Of a stretch of 64,000 nucleotides of DNA, positions 17,016 through 26,269 are shown in pieces. Every line of letters starts with the position of its first letter. The first letter of the stretch is position 1. The notes beneath the pieces are model-generated. The model saw nothing but the letters and a program-made list of their open reading frames with translations. It did no database searches and was not told where the DNA came from. This stretch comes from Hyphomicrobiales bacterium (GTDB lineage: Bacteria; Pseudomonadota; Alphaproteobacteria; Rhizobiales; Beijerinckiaceae), in assembly GCA_027483505.1 (NCBI GenBank), contig JAIXUP010000001.1:1-64000 (forward strand), in the 5' to 3' direction. The position numbers and the translations under genes are program-made.

Positions 17016-18668
17016 TCATTCTGCGGGGACAATGGTGGGTGAGCCGGCAGGCAGCTCCTCGAGACGCTGGTGGCCGCGCACGGTCATCCAGAGGTTGAAC
17101 GCCATGATCAGCGCGCCGGCGAGGAAGAGGCTGCCGCCCATGGCTCGGATCACGTAGTAGGGATGCATCGCCGCCGTGGTTTCGACGAAGGAGTATTCGA
17201 GGAAGCCGAGCGAGGTGTAGGCGCGCCACATCAGGCCCTGCATGATGCCCGAAACCCACATCGCGCTGATGTAGAGCACGATGCCGATGGTCGAGACCCA
17301 GAAGTGCCACTCGACCATCTTGAGCGAGTAGAGCCGCTCCTTCTTCCAGAGCCATGGAACCAGGCAGTAGATTGCGCCGAAGGAGATGTAGCCGACCCAG
17401 CCGAGCGCGCCGGAATGCACGTGGCCGATGGTCCAGTCGGTGTAGTGGCTGAGCGAGTTGACCGCCCGGATCGACATGACCGGACCCTCGAAGGTGCTCA
17501 TGCCGTAGAAGGCGACGGCGGTGACCGAGAAGCGGAGCGAGGGGTCGGTGCGCAGCTTGTCCCAGGCGCCCGACAGCGTCATGATGCCGTTGATCATCCC
17601 GCCCCAGGAGGGCATCCACAGCATGATAGAGAAGGTCATGCCGAGCGTCTGGGCCCAATCAGGCAGCGCGGTGTAGTGCAGGTGGTGCGGACCTGCCCAG
17701 ATGTAGAGGAAGATCAGCGACCAGAAGTGCACAATGGAGAGGCGATAGGAGTATACCGGCCGCTCCGCTCGCTTCGGCACGAAGTAGTACATGATGGCGA
17801 GAAAGCCGGCTGTCAGGAAGAATCCGACCGCGTTGTGGCCATACCACCACTGGAACATGGCGTCCTGGACGCCGGACCAGACGATGTAGCTCTTCGGGCT
17901 CAGGATCGAGACAGGGATCGCGGCGTTGTTGCCGAGATGAAGCACGGCGATCGTGACGATGAAGCCGAGATAGAACCAGTTCGCGACGTAGATGTGCGGC
18001 TCCTTGCGCCGCCACAGCGTCGCGAGGAAAACAAGAAGGTACGTCACCCAGACGATCGTCAGGAACAGGTCCGCATACCATTCCGGTTCCGCATACTCCT
18101 TGCCCTGCGTGATGCCGAGCAGGTAGCCCGTGCCCGCAATGACGATGAAGAGGTTGTAGCCCAGCACCACGAACCAGGGCGAAAGATTGCCGGCGAGCCG
18201 CGCCCGGCTGGTCTTCTGCACGACGTAGAAGGACGTGGCGAGCAGCACGTTGCCGCCAAAGGCGAAGATCACCGCAGATGTGTGAAGCGGGCGCATCCGC
18301 CCGAAATTGGTCCAGGGCAGGTCGAGGTTGAACGCCGGGAAGGCCAGTTGCAGCGCGATCAGCAGCCCCACGGTGAAGCCGGCGATTCCCCAGAACATCG
18401 CCGCGACGGTCGCGAACTTGACAGGGGCCATGTTGTAGTTCGGCCTGCCGTCGATCTCGAGCGGCTCGATGCCGCCGATGCCGTCGAAGGCGCGGTTGAT
18501 GATCGTGAAGCAGCCCCAGGCGCCGGCTGCCGCAAAAACCAGCATGTGAAAGCTGTAGCCCGCATGGTGGGTCAGGCCCGCAATGATCACTGCCGCCAAT
18601 GCGAAAGCGCCGCACAGGATTGCTCCGGCCATTTCACCGAGTGTCATTGTCCGTTCCGTCGCTGCCAT
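17016..18668 (-). CDS. ccoN: cbb3-type cytochrome c oxidase catalytic subunit I, CcoN
   Basis: The product has 550 residues and about twelve membrane helices. Haem and copper ligands are visible in [37 protein letters not shown] and [13 protein letters not shown]. It reduces oxygen with very high affinity and contributes to the proton gradient under microoxic conditions. It is the first gene of ccoNOQPGHIS; an ATG seven codons in (MTLGEMAG) is an alternative start. A perfect FNR box lies upstream, so induction at low oxygen is expected. Confidence 0.96.
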   Translation of the reverse strand: MAATERTMTLGEMAGAILCGAFALAAVIIAGLTHHAGYSFHMLVFAAAGAWGCFTIINRAFDGIGGIEPLEIDGRPNYNMAPVKFATVAAMFWGIAGFTVGLLIALQLAFPAFNLDLPWTNFGRMRPLHTSAVIFAFGGNVLLATSFYVVQKTSRARLAGNLSPWFVVLGYNLFIVIAGTGYLLGITQGKEYAEPEWYADLFLTIVWVTYLLVFLATLWRRKEPHIYVANWFYLGFIVTIAVLHLGNNAAIPVSILSPKSYIVWSGVQDAMFQWWYGHNAVGFFLTAGFLAIMYYFVPKRAERPVYSYRLSIVHFWSLIFLYIWAGPHHLHYTALPDWAQTLGMTFSIMLWMPSWGGMINGIMTLSGAWDKLRTDPSLRFSVTAVAFYGMSTFEGPVMSIRAVNSLSHYTDWTIGHVHSGALGWVGYISFGAIYCLVPWLWKKERLYSLKMVEWHFWVSTIGIVLYISAMWVSGIMQGLMWRAYTSLGFLEYSFVETTAAMHPYYVIRAMGGSLFLAGALIMAFNLWMTVRGHQRLEELPAGSPTIVPAE

Positions 18669-18729
18669 CTGCCACGCTCCACTTGTGCGATTGCATCAGT
18701 GTGCTCGCACAAGCGCGGCGCCTGTGGCC

Positions 18730-18743
18730 TTGATCAGGATCAA
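18730..18743. promoter_or_regulatory. FNR box between ccoN and fnrN
   Basis: TTGATCAGGATCAA is a perfect TTGAT-N4-ATCAA FNR/FixK consensus. It lies 61 bp upstream of the ccoN start and about 114 bp upstream of the fnrN start chosen here. The neighbouring regulator has the ETVSR recognition-helix residues that read this sequence, so activation of cco and autoregulation of fnrN are both possible. Confidence 0.9.
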
Positions 18744-18857
18744 ACCGGCGTCTCAGCTTGCAGTTCGCTGTCCGCTCGCGTCGCCGGGCTGCAAAGCACC
18801 GGCGTCGAGCGCGCGATTGACGCCCGGTAAGCGCAGGCCTAAACGTTTTAGAGACGC

Positions 18858-19652
18858 ATGAGCCTCGCATGGAAGGGCATCATCTTGGTCAGTCTCACTG
18901 ATGGTTCCGGTCTGGGCGACGCATCGGTCAATTCCGTTGTTGCCGGGCTTTGCGCCAGTCCTCAGGGATGCAGTTCGGTCTGCGCCAGCTGCCGCGTCAG
19001 GCTCTATGCTGTTTGCTCGGCCATGTCCGAGGATGACATCGCCGATCTGGAGCGGCTTGCGGCGCATGTCGAATTGCCGACGCGAGCGCCCCTGTTTCAC
19101 GCGGGAGACCTTGCGCGTTTTGTCTACACCGTGACATCCGGCACGCTCAGGCTGCAGCGCGACCTTTCGGATGGGCGGCGGCAGGTGATCGGCTTTGCAA
19201 TTCCCGGGGACTTCATCGGCCTGTCGCTCGACGAAACCTATCGCTTTTCGGCGGACGCGCTGACGGCCGTCAGTCTATGCCGTTTTGACCGGAAGGACTT
19301 CACGTCCCTGTCGCACAGCCGGCAATCCCTGCTGGAGCGCCTGCATCTGGCGGCCACGCATGAATTGACAATCGCTCAGGATCATATGGTCGTCCTTGGA
19401 CGCAGGCGCGCCGAAGAACGGGTCGCGGCGTTCGTGCTGCGCTGGCGTGAACGGCTGGGGCGGATCAATGGCCGCTCCGCCACGGTTGGCCTGCCGATGA
19501 GCCGGCAGGACATGGCCGACCATCTCGGTCTCACCATCGAAACGGTCAGCCGGACCATGGCGCGCTGGATGCGCGACCGGATCATTCTCGATGTTCCGGG
19601 CGGAATTCGCGTTCTCGATCAACAGCGTCTGGCCGCGATCCTGCCCGACTGA
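18858..19652 (+). CDS. fnrN: Oxygen-sensing Crp/Fnr-family regulator, FnrN/FnrL type
   Basis: The product has 264 residues. Cysteines C42 and C45 in CASC and C53, spaced C-x2-C-x7-C, together with central C141 (LCRF), fit the four [4Fe-4S] ligands of alphaproteobacterial Fnr proteins. A cyclic-nucleotide-binding-like fold follows, and the C-terminal helix-turn-helix SRQDMADHLGLTIETVSR contains the ExxSR FNR-box readout. It should be active without oxygen. It is divergent from cco and converges on the integrase with ten bases between stops. The first 40 residues are longer than usual, so the true start may lie downstream. Confidence 0.9.
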   Translation: MSLAWKGIILVSLTDGSGLGDASVNSVVAGLCASPQGCSSVCASCRVRLYAVCSAMSEDDIADLERLAAHVELPTRAPLFHAGDLARFVYTVTSGTLRLQRDLSDGRRQVIGFAIPGDFIGLSLDETYRFSADALTAVSLCRFDRKDFTSLSHSRQSLLERLHLAATHELTIAQDHMVVLGRRRAEERVAAFVLRWRERLGRINGRSATVGLPMSRQDMADHLGLTIETVSRTMARWMRDRIILDVPGGIRVLDQQRLAAILPD

Positions 19653-19661
19653 CGCCAGCGT

Positions 19662-20768
19662 TCAGAGCCCTGCAGCCTGTGTGAGGTTGATCCGGAACCG
19701 GTCACGTCTGCGTTGATACCGGCGGGTCATTTCGGCGGAGGCGTGACCCAGCTGGCGCTGGACGTCCGTTTCATCCACGCCAGCGGACGAGGCTAGGCCG
19801 GCGCGCAGGCTGTGGCCCGCGAAGAGGGCCTTGCGTTGCCGCTCTGGCAGATCAGCGCGCACCGCCGCCTTGAGAGCGGTCGATTGCACCAGGCGGGCAA
19901 CATGCTTGTCGTCGAGCCGGTCCGGCCCGACGCCGGAGTTTTTCCGCAGCACGCGCCGGAACACAGGGCCATGGCTGATCCGGCCAAGTTTGAGCCAGGT
20001 TTCCAGTGCGTGGACCGGGCAAGAGCGCTCCGACGAGCCCCGGCCGATTTCGACCTGCCGCCAGCCGGTCTTGCCGCGGATCGTCAGAAGCGCGCCCTCC
20101 GTCAGGATCTCGATCCAGCCGCCGCTGTCCTGCGTCTGGCCTTCGCTGCAGTCGAGCCCTGTGATCTCGGAACGGCGCAGGCCGCCGGCAAAACCAAGGA
20201 GCAGTATCGCCCGGTCTCGGAAGCCGCGCAGGTCGCTCGGCAAGGTCGCGCACATGGCGAGGATGTCTTCGGCGAACAGAGCTTCCTTCTGACGAGGCGG
20301 GCGGGCATGGGTGCGCCTGATGCCGGCCATCACGTCGAGGATGTGGCGGTCCTGCCGGGAGAGCGGTGAGCCGAGGGAACGGTATGTGGTGGTGATCGCG
20401 GCAAGGCGGCGCTCGAGGGTGGAGACGGCGGCCTTTGCGATGCCGTCGCCCGATGCGGCCGCTGCAAGATAGAGCCCGACCACCTCAGCATTCGGTTCGC
20501 GGACATCGAGGCCCTTGCGGCGGCACCAGCGCGCAAACTGTGCCCAATCGGAAGCATAGGCCTTGCGCGTGTTGGCGCTGGAGCGGGCTTCTGCGTAACC
20601 GCGCGCCGTGTCGGCAAGGCGAGACAACGCGGGCAACGGCTGCGATGGCGATTTGTCAACGAGAGCCGACATCTCTTCGCTCGCCGGCGCCGCTGCGGAA
20701 ACGTCACGGTGGCCCTCCGGTCGATGAGAGCGGACGTTACCGGGCAGTTCGGACAAGGAAATCGGCAT
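19662..20768 (-). CDS. Tyrosine recombinase/integrase
   Basis: The product has 368 residues. A SAM-like core-binding domain covers about residues 45-155 (SSANTRKAYASDWAQFARWC). The catalytic domain shows R198 (or R199) in GGLRRSEI, K233 in RGKTGW, H319-x-x-R322 in GHSLRAGL, H342 in LGHAS and Y351 in TRRYQRR, so all catalytic residues are present. Recombinases of this kind on repABC replicons are candidates for multimer resolution. A dif-like palindrome lies 19 bp upstream of its start. No prophage or integron genes are beside it, which argues against a phage integrase. Confidence 0.92.
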   Translation of the reverse strand: MPISLSELPGNVRSHRPEGHRDVSAAAPASEEMSALVDKSPSQPLPALSRLADTARGYAEARSSANTRKAYASDWAQFARWCRRKGLDVREPNAEVVGLYLAAAASGDGIAKAAVSTLERRLAAITTTYRSLGSPLSRQDRHILDVMAGIRRTHARPPRQKEALFAEDILAMCATLPSDLRGFRDRAILLLGFAGGLRRSEITGLDCSEGQTQDSGGWIEILTEGALLTIRGKTGWRQVEIGRGSSERSCPVHALETWLKLGRISHGPVFRRVLRKNSGVGPDRLDDKHVARLVQSTALKAAVRADLPERQRKALFAGHSLRAGLASSAGVDETDVQRQLGHASAEMTRRYQRRRDRFRINLTQAAGL

Positions 20769-20978
20769 CTGCGGAGGCTATCAGAACATGTCCGATAAGG
20801 CAAACTTATTGGACATGAAAGCGGACTGACCAACGCGGCGCTTTGATTGAAATTCTGGCTGATTTCCGCCGTTATTGCATCTGGCGCGGTGCATCCCCGG
20901 TCTGTCGATAGGATGAAGGGTCGGGTCAGCCCTCGCCCGTATGGAAAGCGACATCAGCATTGTCCAGCCGCAGTCCGG
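20769..20978. other. Intergenic region upstream of the recombinase
   Basis: Besides the palindrome at 20787-20817 I see no gene or clear promoter here. A plus-strand frame from 20847 is open, but its composition looks like the antisense of the small gene at 20979-21191. Confidence 0.5.
20787..20817. repeat. 31-bp dif-like inverted repeat, candidate recombination core site
   Basis: CATGTCCGATAAG (20787-20799) and CTTATTGGACATG (20805-20817) are inverted repeats matching at 12 of 13 positions around the 5-bp centre GCAAA. The inner ends, ATAA and TTAT flanking seven bases, resemble the XerC and XerD arm ends of dif sites. It sits just upstream of the tyrosine recombinase gene. It may be the recombinase's crossover site, or an operator for that gene. 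Confidence 0.65.
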
Positions 20979-21191
20979 TCAGGTCAGGTCACGCGCCCCG
21001 ACCCGATCAGCGAGGCGGACAAGCCAGATCAGCACGTCACGTTCTTCGGGCGTGAGATGGTCGTCTTCAGCCAGGGAGAGGACGACGGGCCTGAACTCCG
21101 TCCAGCGCAGATGGAAGTCGGCTACATCCCGCACTGGTCGTGAGGGTGTGTCCACCATGGTTGTCGGCATGCGTTTCTTGCCCCTTGCCAT
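20979..21191 (-). CDS. Small hypothetical protein (70 aa)
   Basis: The predicted product has 70 residues: a basic N-terminus (MARGKKRMP), then a stretch resembling a folded helical domain with LTPEERDVLIWLVRLADRVG. The amphipathic pattern and the EER/LADRVG wording look like a real conserved small protein rather than a shadow frame. I cannot name its family. The ribosome-binding site is weak. It lies alone between the recombinase and the BTAD regulator, on the opposite strand to the latter. Confidence 0.5.
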   Translation of the reverse strand: MARGKKRMPTTMVDTPSRPVRDVADFHLRWTEFRPVVLSLAEDDHLTPEERDVLIWLVRLADRVGARDLT

Positions 21192-21341
21192 GTTCGCAAG
21201 GATACGCGCTGCGTTGTCTGGGCGCCCGTGAGAAAAGCGTGAAACGCATTGGCGTCATGGCAGGAATGGGACTACCTTACTCTCCGTCAAATCTGGACTG
21301 CTGGCCAAGAGCGCTCCGGGGGTCTGGTGAGGGTCGGCTGG

Positions 21342-22985
21342 ATGGAGACCAAGCTTCTCGACATCAATCTGTTCGGCGCGTGCTCGGTTCGCTCGAGCGC
21401 GGCGGGCGGGTTCGAAATCACCGGCGCGAAGCAGAAGGCGCTGTTCGCCTTGCTGGCGACCGCTCCGTTTGGCCGGCGGACCCGTTCCTTCCTGCAGGAG
21501 ACCCTGTGGGGCGTCGCCTGCTACGACACCGGTCGGCAGAGCCTCAGGCGTGCCCTCGCCGACATCAAGCTCGTGATGGGTGACAGTTTCGCGGAACTGA
21601 TCACGAGCACCAATTCCGAAGTCTCGCTCGATCTGGCGCGGGTCGATTTCGCCGGCCATCCCAAGCTGGGACCGTTTCTCGAAGGGCTCGACATCCGGGA
21701 GACCGGATTTGTCCAGTGGGCGTCGGCCATCCGCCAGAACCCGTCGCAGCTCGATGCCCTCTACAGCCTGTCCTTGCGCGGTGGCCCCGCAATCCTTCCG
21801 CTCGTCGCGGTCCTGCCGTTCAGGGCCGTGAGCAACGATCTGGCGGAGGTGACGTTTGGCGACTGGCTGGCGGAGGAAATGTGCCGATCGCTCAGCCGCT
21901 CACGCCTTCTCGGCGTGATTTCGCATCTGTCCTGCCGGGAGATCGCCCAGCAGGGCGTCATCGACATTCGCCAGGTGCGCGATCGGCTGCAGCCGGATTA
22001 CTGCGTCGTGGGCAGCCTGAGGCGCAGCGGCGCGGACCTGGTGATCGACGCCGACTTTCTTGACGTGCGGACCGGGCGCATCCTGTGGACGCGGCAATTC
22101 TCCGCCTCGGCCGCCACGTTCCTCGAATCAGCGCAGGATGGCATCGCCACGCTGGTCGGCGCTGTCGGCGCCGCCATAGCCGATGAGGCGCTGCAGCATG
22201 TGGCGAGCCGCGCCGTCGGAGAGATCGAGGATCACCGCCTCGTGGTCGCCGGCGTGAAGCTGATGAGCCGGTCGACGCTGCGGGATCTTGCGCGTTCGCG
22301 CGAGCTTCTCGAGGAGGCCGCGCGCCGCGCGCCACACGCGCCGGAGGTCTACGCATGGCTCGCCAAGTGGTATACCTTGAGCGTCTTCAATGGCTGGAGC
22401 ATCGACATCGAGGCTGACACACGCCGCGGCATCGACAACGCCGCGCATGCGCTCGATCTGGCTCCCGACAACACGCTGTGCCTGTCCATTGACGGACTGG
22501 CCCAGAACAATCTGATCAAGGATCTGGAGACGGCGGAACGGCGCTTCAGCGCGGCCCTGCAAATCAATCCGAATGAATCGCTTTCGCTCATTCTGCGCGG
22601 AACGCTGCACGCCTTCCGGGATCAGGGCGCGCTGGCGGTGCAGGATACCGAACGAGCCCGCCGGCTCTCGCCGGTCGATCCCTTCCGGTACTATTATGAG
22701 TCACTCAGCGCGACGGCCTATATCGCCAACGATGATTATGTGAATGCGCTGGCGTTTGCGGAAAGTTCGCTCCATCTGAATGATCGGCATACATCGTCCC
22801 TGCGCAGCAAGATCGTGGCGCTGCATCATCTTGATCGCGGTGACGAGCTTCGCGCCGCCGGAGCCAGGCTCCTCAAAGGCAATCCCGAGTTCACGGTCGA
22901 GCGCTACCTGAGCACCCATCCAGCCGGAAACTACCGGTTTGGCCACAAGGCAGCCGCAGCGTTCCGCGCTGCCGGGATTCCATGA
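21342..22985 (+). CDS. BTAD/SARP-like transcriptional regulator with TolB-like domain and TPR repeats
   Basis: With the ATG at 21342 the product has 547 residues. The N-terminus (about 1-100) is an OmpR/BTAD-type winged helix: AKQKALFALLATAPFGRRTR, then LWGVACYDTGRQSLRRALAD. The middle (about 155-290) resembles the TolB/FlgO-like module of adenylate-cyclase-associated regulators, with VAVLPFRAVSNDL and YCVVGSLRRSG. TPR-like helices follow to the end, for example HAPEVYAWLAKWYT and NPNESLSLILRG. No cyclase catalytic domain is present. It is the first gene of a plus-strand set and ends 15 bases before the PAP2-fold gene, so it probably controls that cluster; the signal is unknown. In-frame starts at 21249 and at a GTG near 21327 are less likely. 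Confidence 0.8.
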   Translation: METKLLDINLFGACSVRSSAAGGFEITGAKQKALFALLATAPFGRRTRSFLQETLWGVACYDTGRQSLRRALADIKLVMGDSFAELITSTNSEVSLDLARVDFAGHPKLGPFLEGLDIRETGFVQWASAIRQNPSQLDALYSLSLRGGPAILPLVAVLPFRAVSNDLAEVTFGDWLAEEMCRSLSRSRLLGVISHLSCREIAQQGVIDIRQVRDRLQPDYCVVGSLRRSGADLVIDADFLDVRTGRILWTRQFSASAATFLESAQDGIATLVGAVGAAIADEALQHVASRAVGEIEDHRLVVAGVKLMSRSTLRDLARSRELLEEAARRAPHAPEVYAWLAKWYTLSVFNGWSIDIEADTRRGIDNAAHALDLAPDNTLCLSIDGLAQNNLIKDLETAERRFSAALQINPNESLSLILRGTLHAFRDQGALAVQDTERARRLSPVDPFRYYYESLSATAYIANDDYVNALAFAESSLHLNDRHTSSLRSKIVALHHLDRGDELRAAGARLLKGNPEFTVERYLSTHPAGNYRFGHKAAAAFRAAGIP

Positions 22986-23000
22986 CGTGACGGAGGACAG

Positions 23001-24137
23001 ATGTCGAGTTTGAGCGGTACAAGCGGAACGTCAGGAACCAGCGGGACATCCGGCACAAGCGGCACCTCGGGCACGAGCGGAACATCCGGCACCGGGGTTG
23101 CGCCGTTCATTCCGGGTGGCGGCGTCAATCCGCTGCTGGCCGGCGGGTTGATCGTTTCCGGTATGTCGATCCGGCACATTGCCGATCCGGACGATGTCCA
23201 GGCCGCCACTGTCTTCCCCTACAATGATATGCCCTTAGGTCCAGCCGCCAATCTGGCGCAATGGGCGCCGTGGGTCAGGGCGTCGCTCTATCTCACAGAC
23301 ACCATCAAGAGCCTCGATTGGCGCGCCAGCCTGCCGTCCGGCGGCACGGGCTTCGCGTTGAGCTATCGCCGGAAGGTCCTTGTCACGCTCAAGAGGCCAA
23401 GCCCGGACCTGTTCCGCCTGCAACTGAAGCATTTGCGCTCCTACAGTGATCAGCGCGCTGATCGTGCGGCCGAGGTCCTGACCCAGGTCGGCTTTCCGAC
23501 GGACTATTTCGCGGGCATCATCGGCCTGAACGGCGATGCCAACCCCCGCACTTTCGAGTTGATCGCCATCACCCAGGTGATCGCCTCGCATGTTGTGCTG
23601 GTGGCCAAGAACCATCTGCCGGCGCTCAGGCCCGACAAGCGCGGCGCCAGCGTGTTGCCGATGATTCCGACGCCGGCGCACAGTTCGTTCCCGAGTGGAC
23701 ACGCGACCGAAGCTTTCGCCGTCGCGACAGTCCTGTCGGGGCTCCTGGAGCACCTTGATGCCTTGCCACCGGCAAGGCGGCGCTTCCCGGTCAAGGACAA
23801 GCTCGTGAAGCTGCTCTACAAGCAGGCAGAGCGCATCGCGGTGAACCGCACCGTCGCAGGCGTGCATTTCCCGATCGACACCTGGGCCGGCGCTGCGCTC
23901 GGCGAGGCGGTCGGCCAACTGGTGCTGGCGCGCTGCCGGGGCGGTCCCGTTGTGCCGCGCGACTACGATCCCAGGGACAGCGATTTCCAGCTGACCCAGT
24001 TCATCCCCTCGGTGACGGGTGGCGCCGGCAATCCGGCCAACCATGGGCTGACCCGCGCCGCGACGGGTGTCGCTGTGCCGTCCGGCCCGCTGTTCGCCTG
24101 GCTCTGGCGCAAGGTCGTCGAAGAGCACGCTTTGTGA
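23001..24137 (+). CDS. PAP2 / vanadium-haloperoxidase-fold protein with N-terminal Ser-Gly-Thr repeat
   Basis: The product has 378 residues, with GGAGGAC upstream as ribosome-binding site. Residues 5-31 are nine Ser-Gly-Thr units. The metal- or phosphate-binding signature of the superfamily is complete: K203-x6-R210-P211 (AKNHLPALRP), S232-G-H234 (FPSGHATEA) and R283-x5-H289-x3-D293 (NRTVAGVHFPID). The family includes vanadium-dependent haloperoxidases and soluble acid phosphatases, and the residues cannot tell these apart. There is no signal peptide and no clear transmembrane pattern, so it looks soluble. It is followed 38 bp later by a subtilisin-like protease. Confidence 0.85.
   Translation: MSSLSGTSGTSGTSGTSGTSGTSGTSGTSGTGVAPFIPGGGVNPLLAGGLIVSGMSIRHIADPDDVQAATVFPYNDMPLGPAANLAQWAPWVRASLYLTDTIKSLDWRASLPSGGTGFALSYRRKVLVTLKRPSPDLFRLQLKHLRSYSDQRADRAAEVLTQVGFPTDYFAGIIGLNGDANPRTFELIAITQVIASHVVLVAKNHLPALRPDKRGASVLPMIPTPAHSSFPSGHATEAFAVATVLSGLLEHLDALPPARRRFPVKDKLVKLLYKQAERIAVNRTVAGVHFPIDTWAGAALGEAVGQLVLARCRGGPVVPRDYDPRDSDFQLTQFIPSVTGGAGNPANHGLTRAATGVAVPSGPLFAWLWRKVVEEHAL
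23013..23093 (+). repeat. Nine tandem 9-bp units encoding Ser-Gly-Thr
   Basis: The units encode SGT nine times in the N-terminus of the PAP2-fold protein. All nine DNA units differ from one another by synonymous changes (for example agcggtaca, tcaggaacc, tcgggcacg), so the repeat is old and kept at the protein level. It is likely a flexible, hydroxyl-rich linker or a target for modification. Confidence 0.9.
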
Positions 24138-24175
24138 CCTGCGGCGCCTGTCACTGACGGAAGGAGCATCCGGCG

Positions 24176-26269
24176 ATGATCACCGATGGAGTCAACGACT
24201 CTGGAGGCGGCAGCGGGGAACCGCGGTTGACCGGAGCCTACGAGACCTGGACCTACGGGCGCGGCAGCGCCTATGCGGCGTTGGCCGTTCCGCTCGCTGA
24301 GGCCCGTTTCGTCCCGGCGGTCATGACATTGCCGCCAGGCGCCGCGCCCGAAGACCTTGCCGATCAGCCAACTGATGGTGAGACGGGCCGCGTCTTGCTG
24401 CCCGTGCTCTGGAAGGGTCTGGCGCGTCGCGCGCAGACCGCTGTCCCCTGGCCGGTGCTGCTTGATTTCGGCGAGCCGCAGAGGCGGGGTCCGCTGGATG
24501 CGGGCATCGTAAACCGTCAGCTTGCCATCCTGACGGGGCCGATCCTTGCCTCGACCAACCGGACGCAGCCGAACTTTGCGTTGAATGCGCCGCTGGTGAC
24601 CGGCACGGTTTCGCCCGCCGTGCGTGGCTCAACCGCGATCGCGCCCGATCCGCGCGTGCTTGCCAAGGTCAACCGGACGGGCGCCCGGCTCACGGTCATG
24701 GCGGTGATCGATGATGGCATTCCCTTTGCCCACCGCAATCTGTTGAACGAGGCAGGCGACAGCACGCGCGTCGAGTTCTGCTGGCTGCAATCCGCGACCA
24801 CGAATGGGAACCTGCTGTTCGGCAAGGAGTTCACGCGGACGGACATCGACGCGCTGCGGACGACGCACGGACCTGACGAGGATGCGATCTACCACCAGGC
24901 CGGCGCGCTCGAAGAGACGGACGGCGCCTCGGCAACGCTCGGCCATTTCGCCTCGCACGGCGCACATGTGCTCGACGCCGCGGCCGGCTGGCGCAATGAT
25001 GGCGCTGATCTCGATCCGCTGCGCGTCATCGCCGTGCAGTTGCCGCCGTCGGTCACAATCGACACCGCCGGCTACCGCAAGGACGGCGCGGTGCTGGCGG
25101 CCCTGCACTACATCTTCGCGCGCGCCGATGAGGTCGCGCTTGCCTATCTTGGCGACGCCGACGCCAACCTTCCGCTGGTGATCAATTTCAGCTACGGCTT
25201 CAGCGGCGGTCCCCATGACGGGTCCGATCCACTGGAAGTCGCGATCGCCCAGATGGTCGCGGCGCGGAAGGCGCAGAACAAGCCGACGACGCTGGTCATG
25301 CCCGCGGGAAACAGTTGGGCCGACGCCATGCTGGGGCAGATCGCGCCGTCGGAGCTGGTGGTCGGGCGGCCGTTCCATGTGCCGTGGCGGCTCCAGCCGA
25401 ACGATGCCACGTCGAGCTATCTCGAGATATGGGCGCCGGCCACCGGCGCCCCAGGCACCTACAGCCTGGCTTTGGCCGATCCGCAGGGCCGTGCGGTCGC
25501 AACGGGCGCGAACCTCGTGTTCACGACAGGTCCGGGCGGCGCACCTGTGAAAGCCGACCTGTCGATGTCCGGCGCGGTGGTCGGGCAGGTCGACATTGCA
25601 CCCTTCAACGCCGCCTGGACGCGTGCGCGCATCGCGCTGGCGGCGACCGAGCCACGCGACCCGACATTGCCGGCTGCGCCTTCCGGCCAGTGGTCAGTGT
25701 CGCTGACGCGGACGGGAGGCGCTGCGCCGACTGGTCCGGTCTCTTGCCGCATCCAGCGTGACAACGACCCGTATGGCTATGTGCGTGGCGGCAAGCAGAG
25801 CTATTTCGACGTCCCGGACGACGAGCGCCATACGCCGGATGGTGCGCCGACGCGCATCGAGAACCCGCCTCGCACATTTGTCCGCCGCTTCGGCAGCGTG
25901 AACGGCCTCGCCACGCACGATCAGGTCACGGTCGTATCGTCACACTATGCCGATACGGGCCGCGCGACGGAGTACGCCTCGGCTGGACCGCTCAGCCCGG
26001 TTCCCGGTGCTCCCGGCGCCGTCAGCGTCTCGATGCCCGCTGATGCCTCCACGGCCTTGCGCGGCTCGCTTGCGGCTGGCACGCGCAGCGGCTCGGCAAT
26101 CCGCCTCTCCGGCACAAGCATGGCTGCGCCGCTTTACGCCAGGCGGGTCGCGCTTGCGCATCTGGACAGCGCGATTCCATTGCCACAGGTTCAGCCGCTC
26201 AAGGCGCCGGTGAGCCAGGCCGAGGATGCCGAGCGCCCCTTGCGCCTGGGACAGGCTCTCGCCGGCTGA
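24176..26269 (+). CDS. S8 family (subtilisin-like) serine protease
   Basis: The product has 697 residues. The triad is visible: Asp in VMAVIDDGIPFAHR (D179), His in ASHGAHVLDAA (H261) and Ser in LSGTSMAAPLYAR near residue 640. The oxyanion-hole Asn is in MPAGNSWAD near 383. Large inserts separate the His and Ser regions, including an apparent beta-rich domain at about 395-500. The N-terminus (MITDGVNDSGGG) is not a signal peptide, which is unusual for a subtilase, so it either works in the cytoplasm or leaves by a non-Sec route. It belongs with the PAP2-fold protein and the peptidoglycan-binding protein. Confidence 0.88.
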   Translation: MITDGVNDSGGGSGEPRLTGAYETWTYGRGSAYAALAVPLAEARFVPAVMTLPPGAAPEDLADQPTDGETGRVLLPVLWKGLARRAQTAVPWPVLLDFGEPQRRGPLDAGIVNRQLAILTGPILASTNRTQPNFALNAPLVTGTVSPAVRGSTAIAPDPRVLAKVNRTGARLTVMAVIDDGIPFAHRNLLNEAGDSTRVEFCWLQSATTNGNLLFGKEFTRTDIDALRTTHGPDEDAIYHQAGALEETDGASATLGHFASHGAHVLDAAAGWRNDGADLDPLRVIAVQLPPSVTIDTAGYRKDGAVLAALHYIFARADEVALAYLGDADANLPLVINFSYGFSGGPHDGSDPLEVAIAQMVAARKAQNKPTTLVMPAGNSWADAMLGQIAPSELVVGRPFHVPWRLQPNDATSSYLEIWAPATGAPGTYSLALADPQGRAVATGANLVFTTGPGGAPVKADLSMSGAVVGQVDIAPFNAAWTRARIALAATEPRDPTLPAAPSGQWSVSLTRTGGAAPTGPVSCRIQRDNDPYGYVRGGKQSYFDVPDDERHTPDGAPTRIENPPRTFVRRFGSVNGLATHDQVTVVSSHYADTGRATEYASAGPLSPVPGAPGAVSVSMPADASTALRGSLAAGTRSGSAIRLSGTSMAAPLYARRVALAHLDSAIPLPQVQPLKAPVSQAEDAERPLRLGQALAG

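Noticed and set aside
23013-23093. Short tandem repeat considered as a CRISPR or microsatellite
   Set aside because: Units are contiguous 9-mers inside a reading frame with no spacers, and the codons vary; it is a protein repeat.
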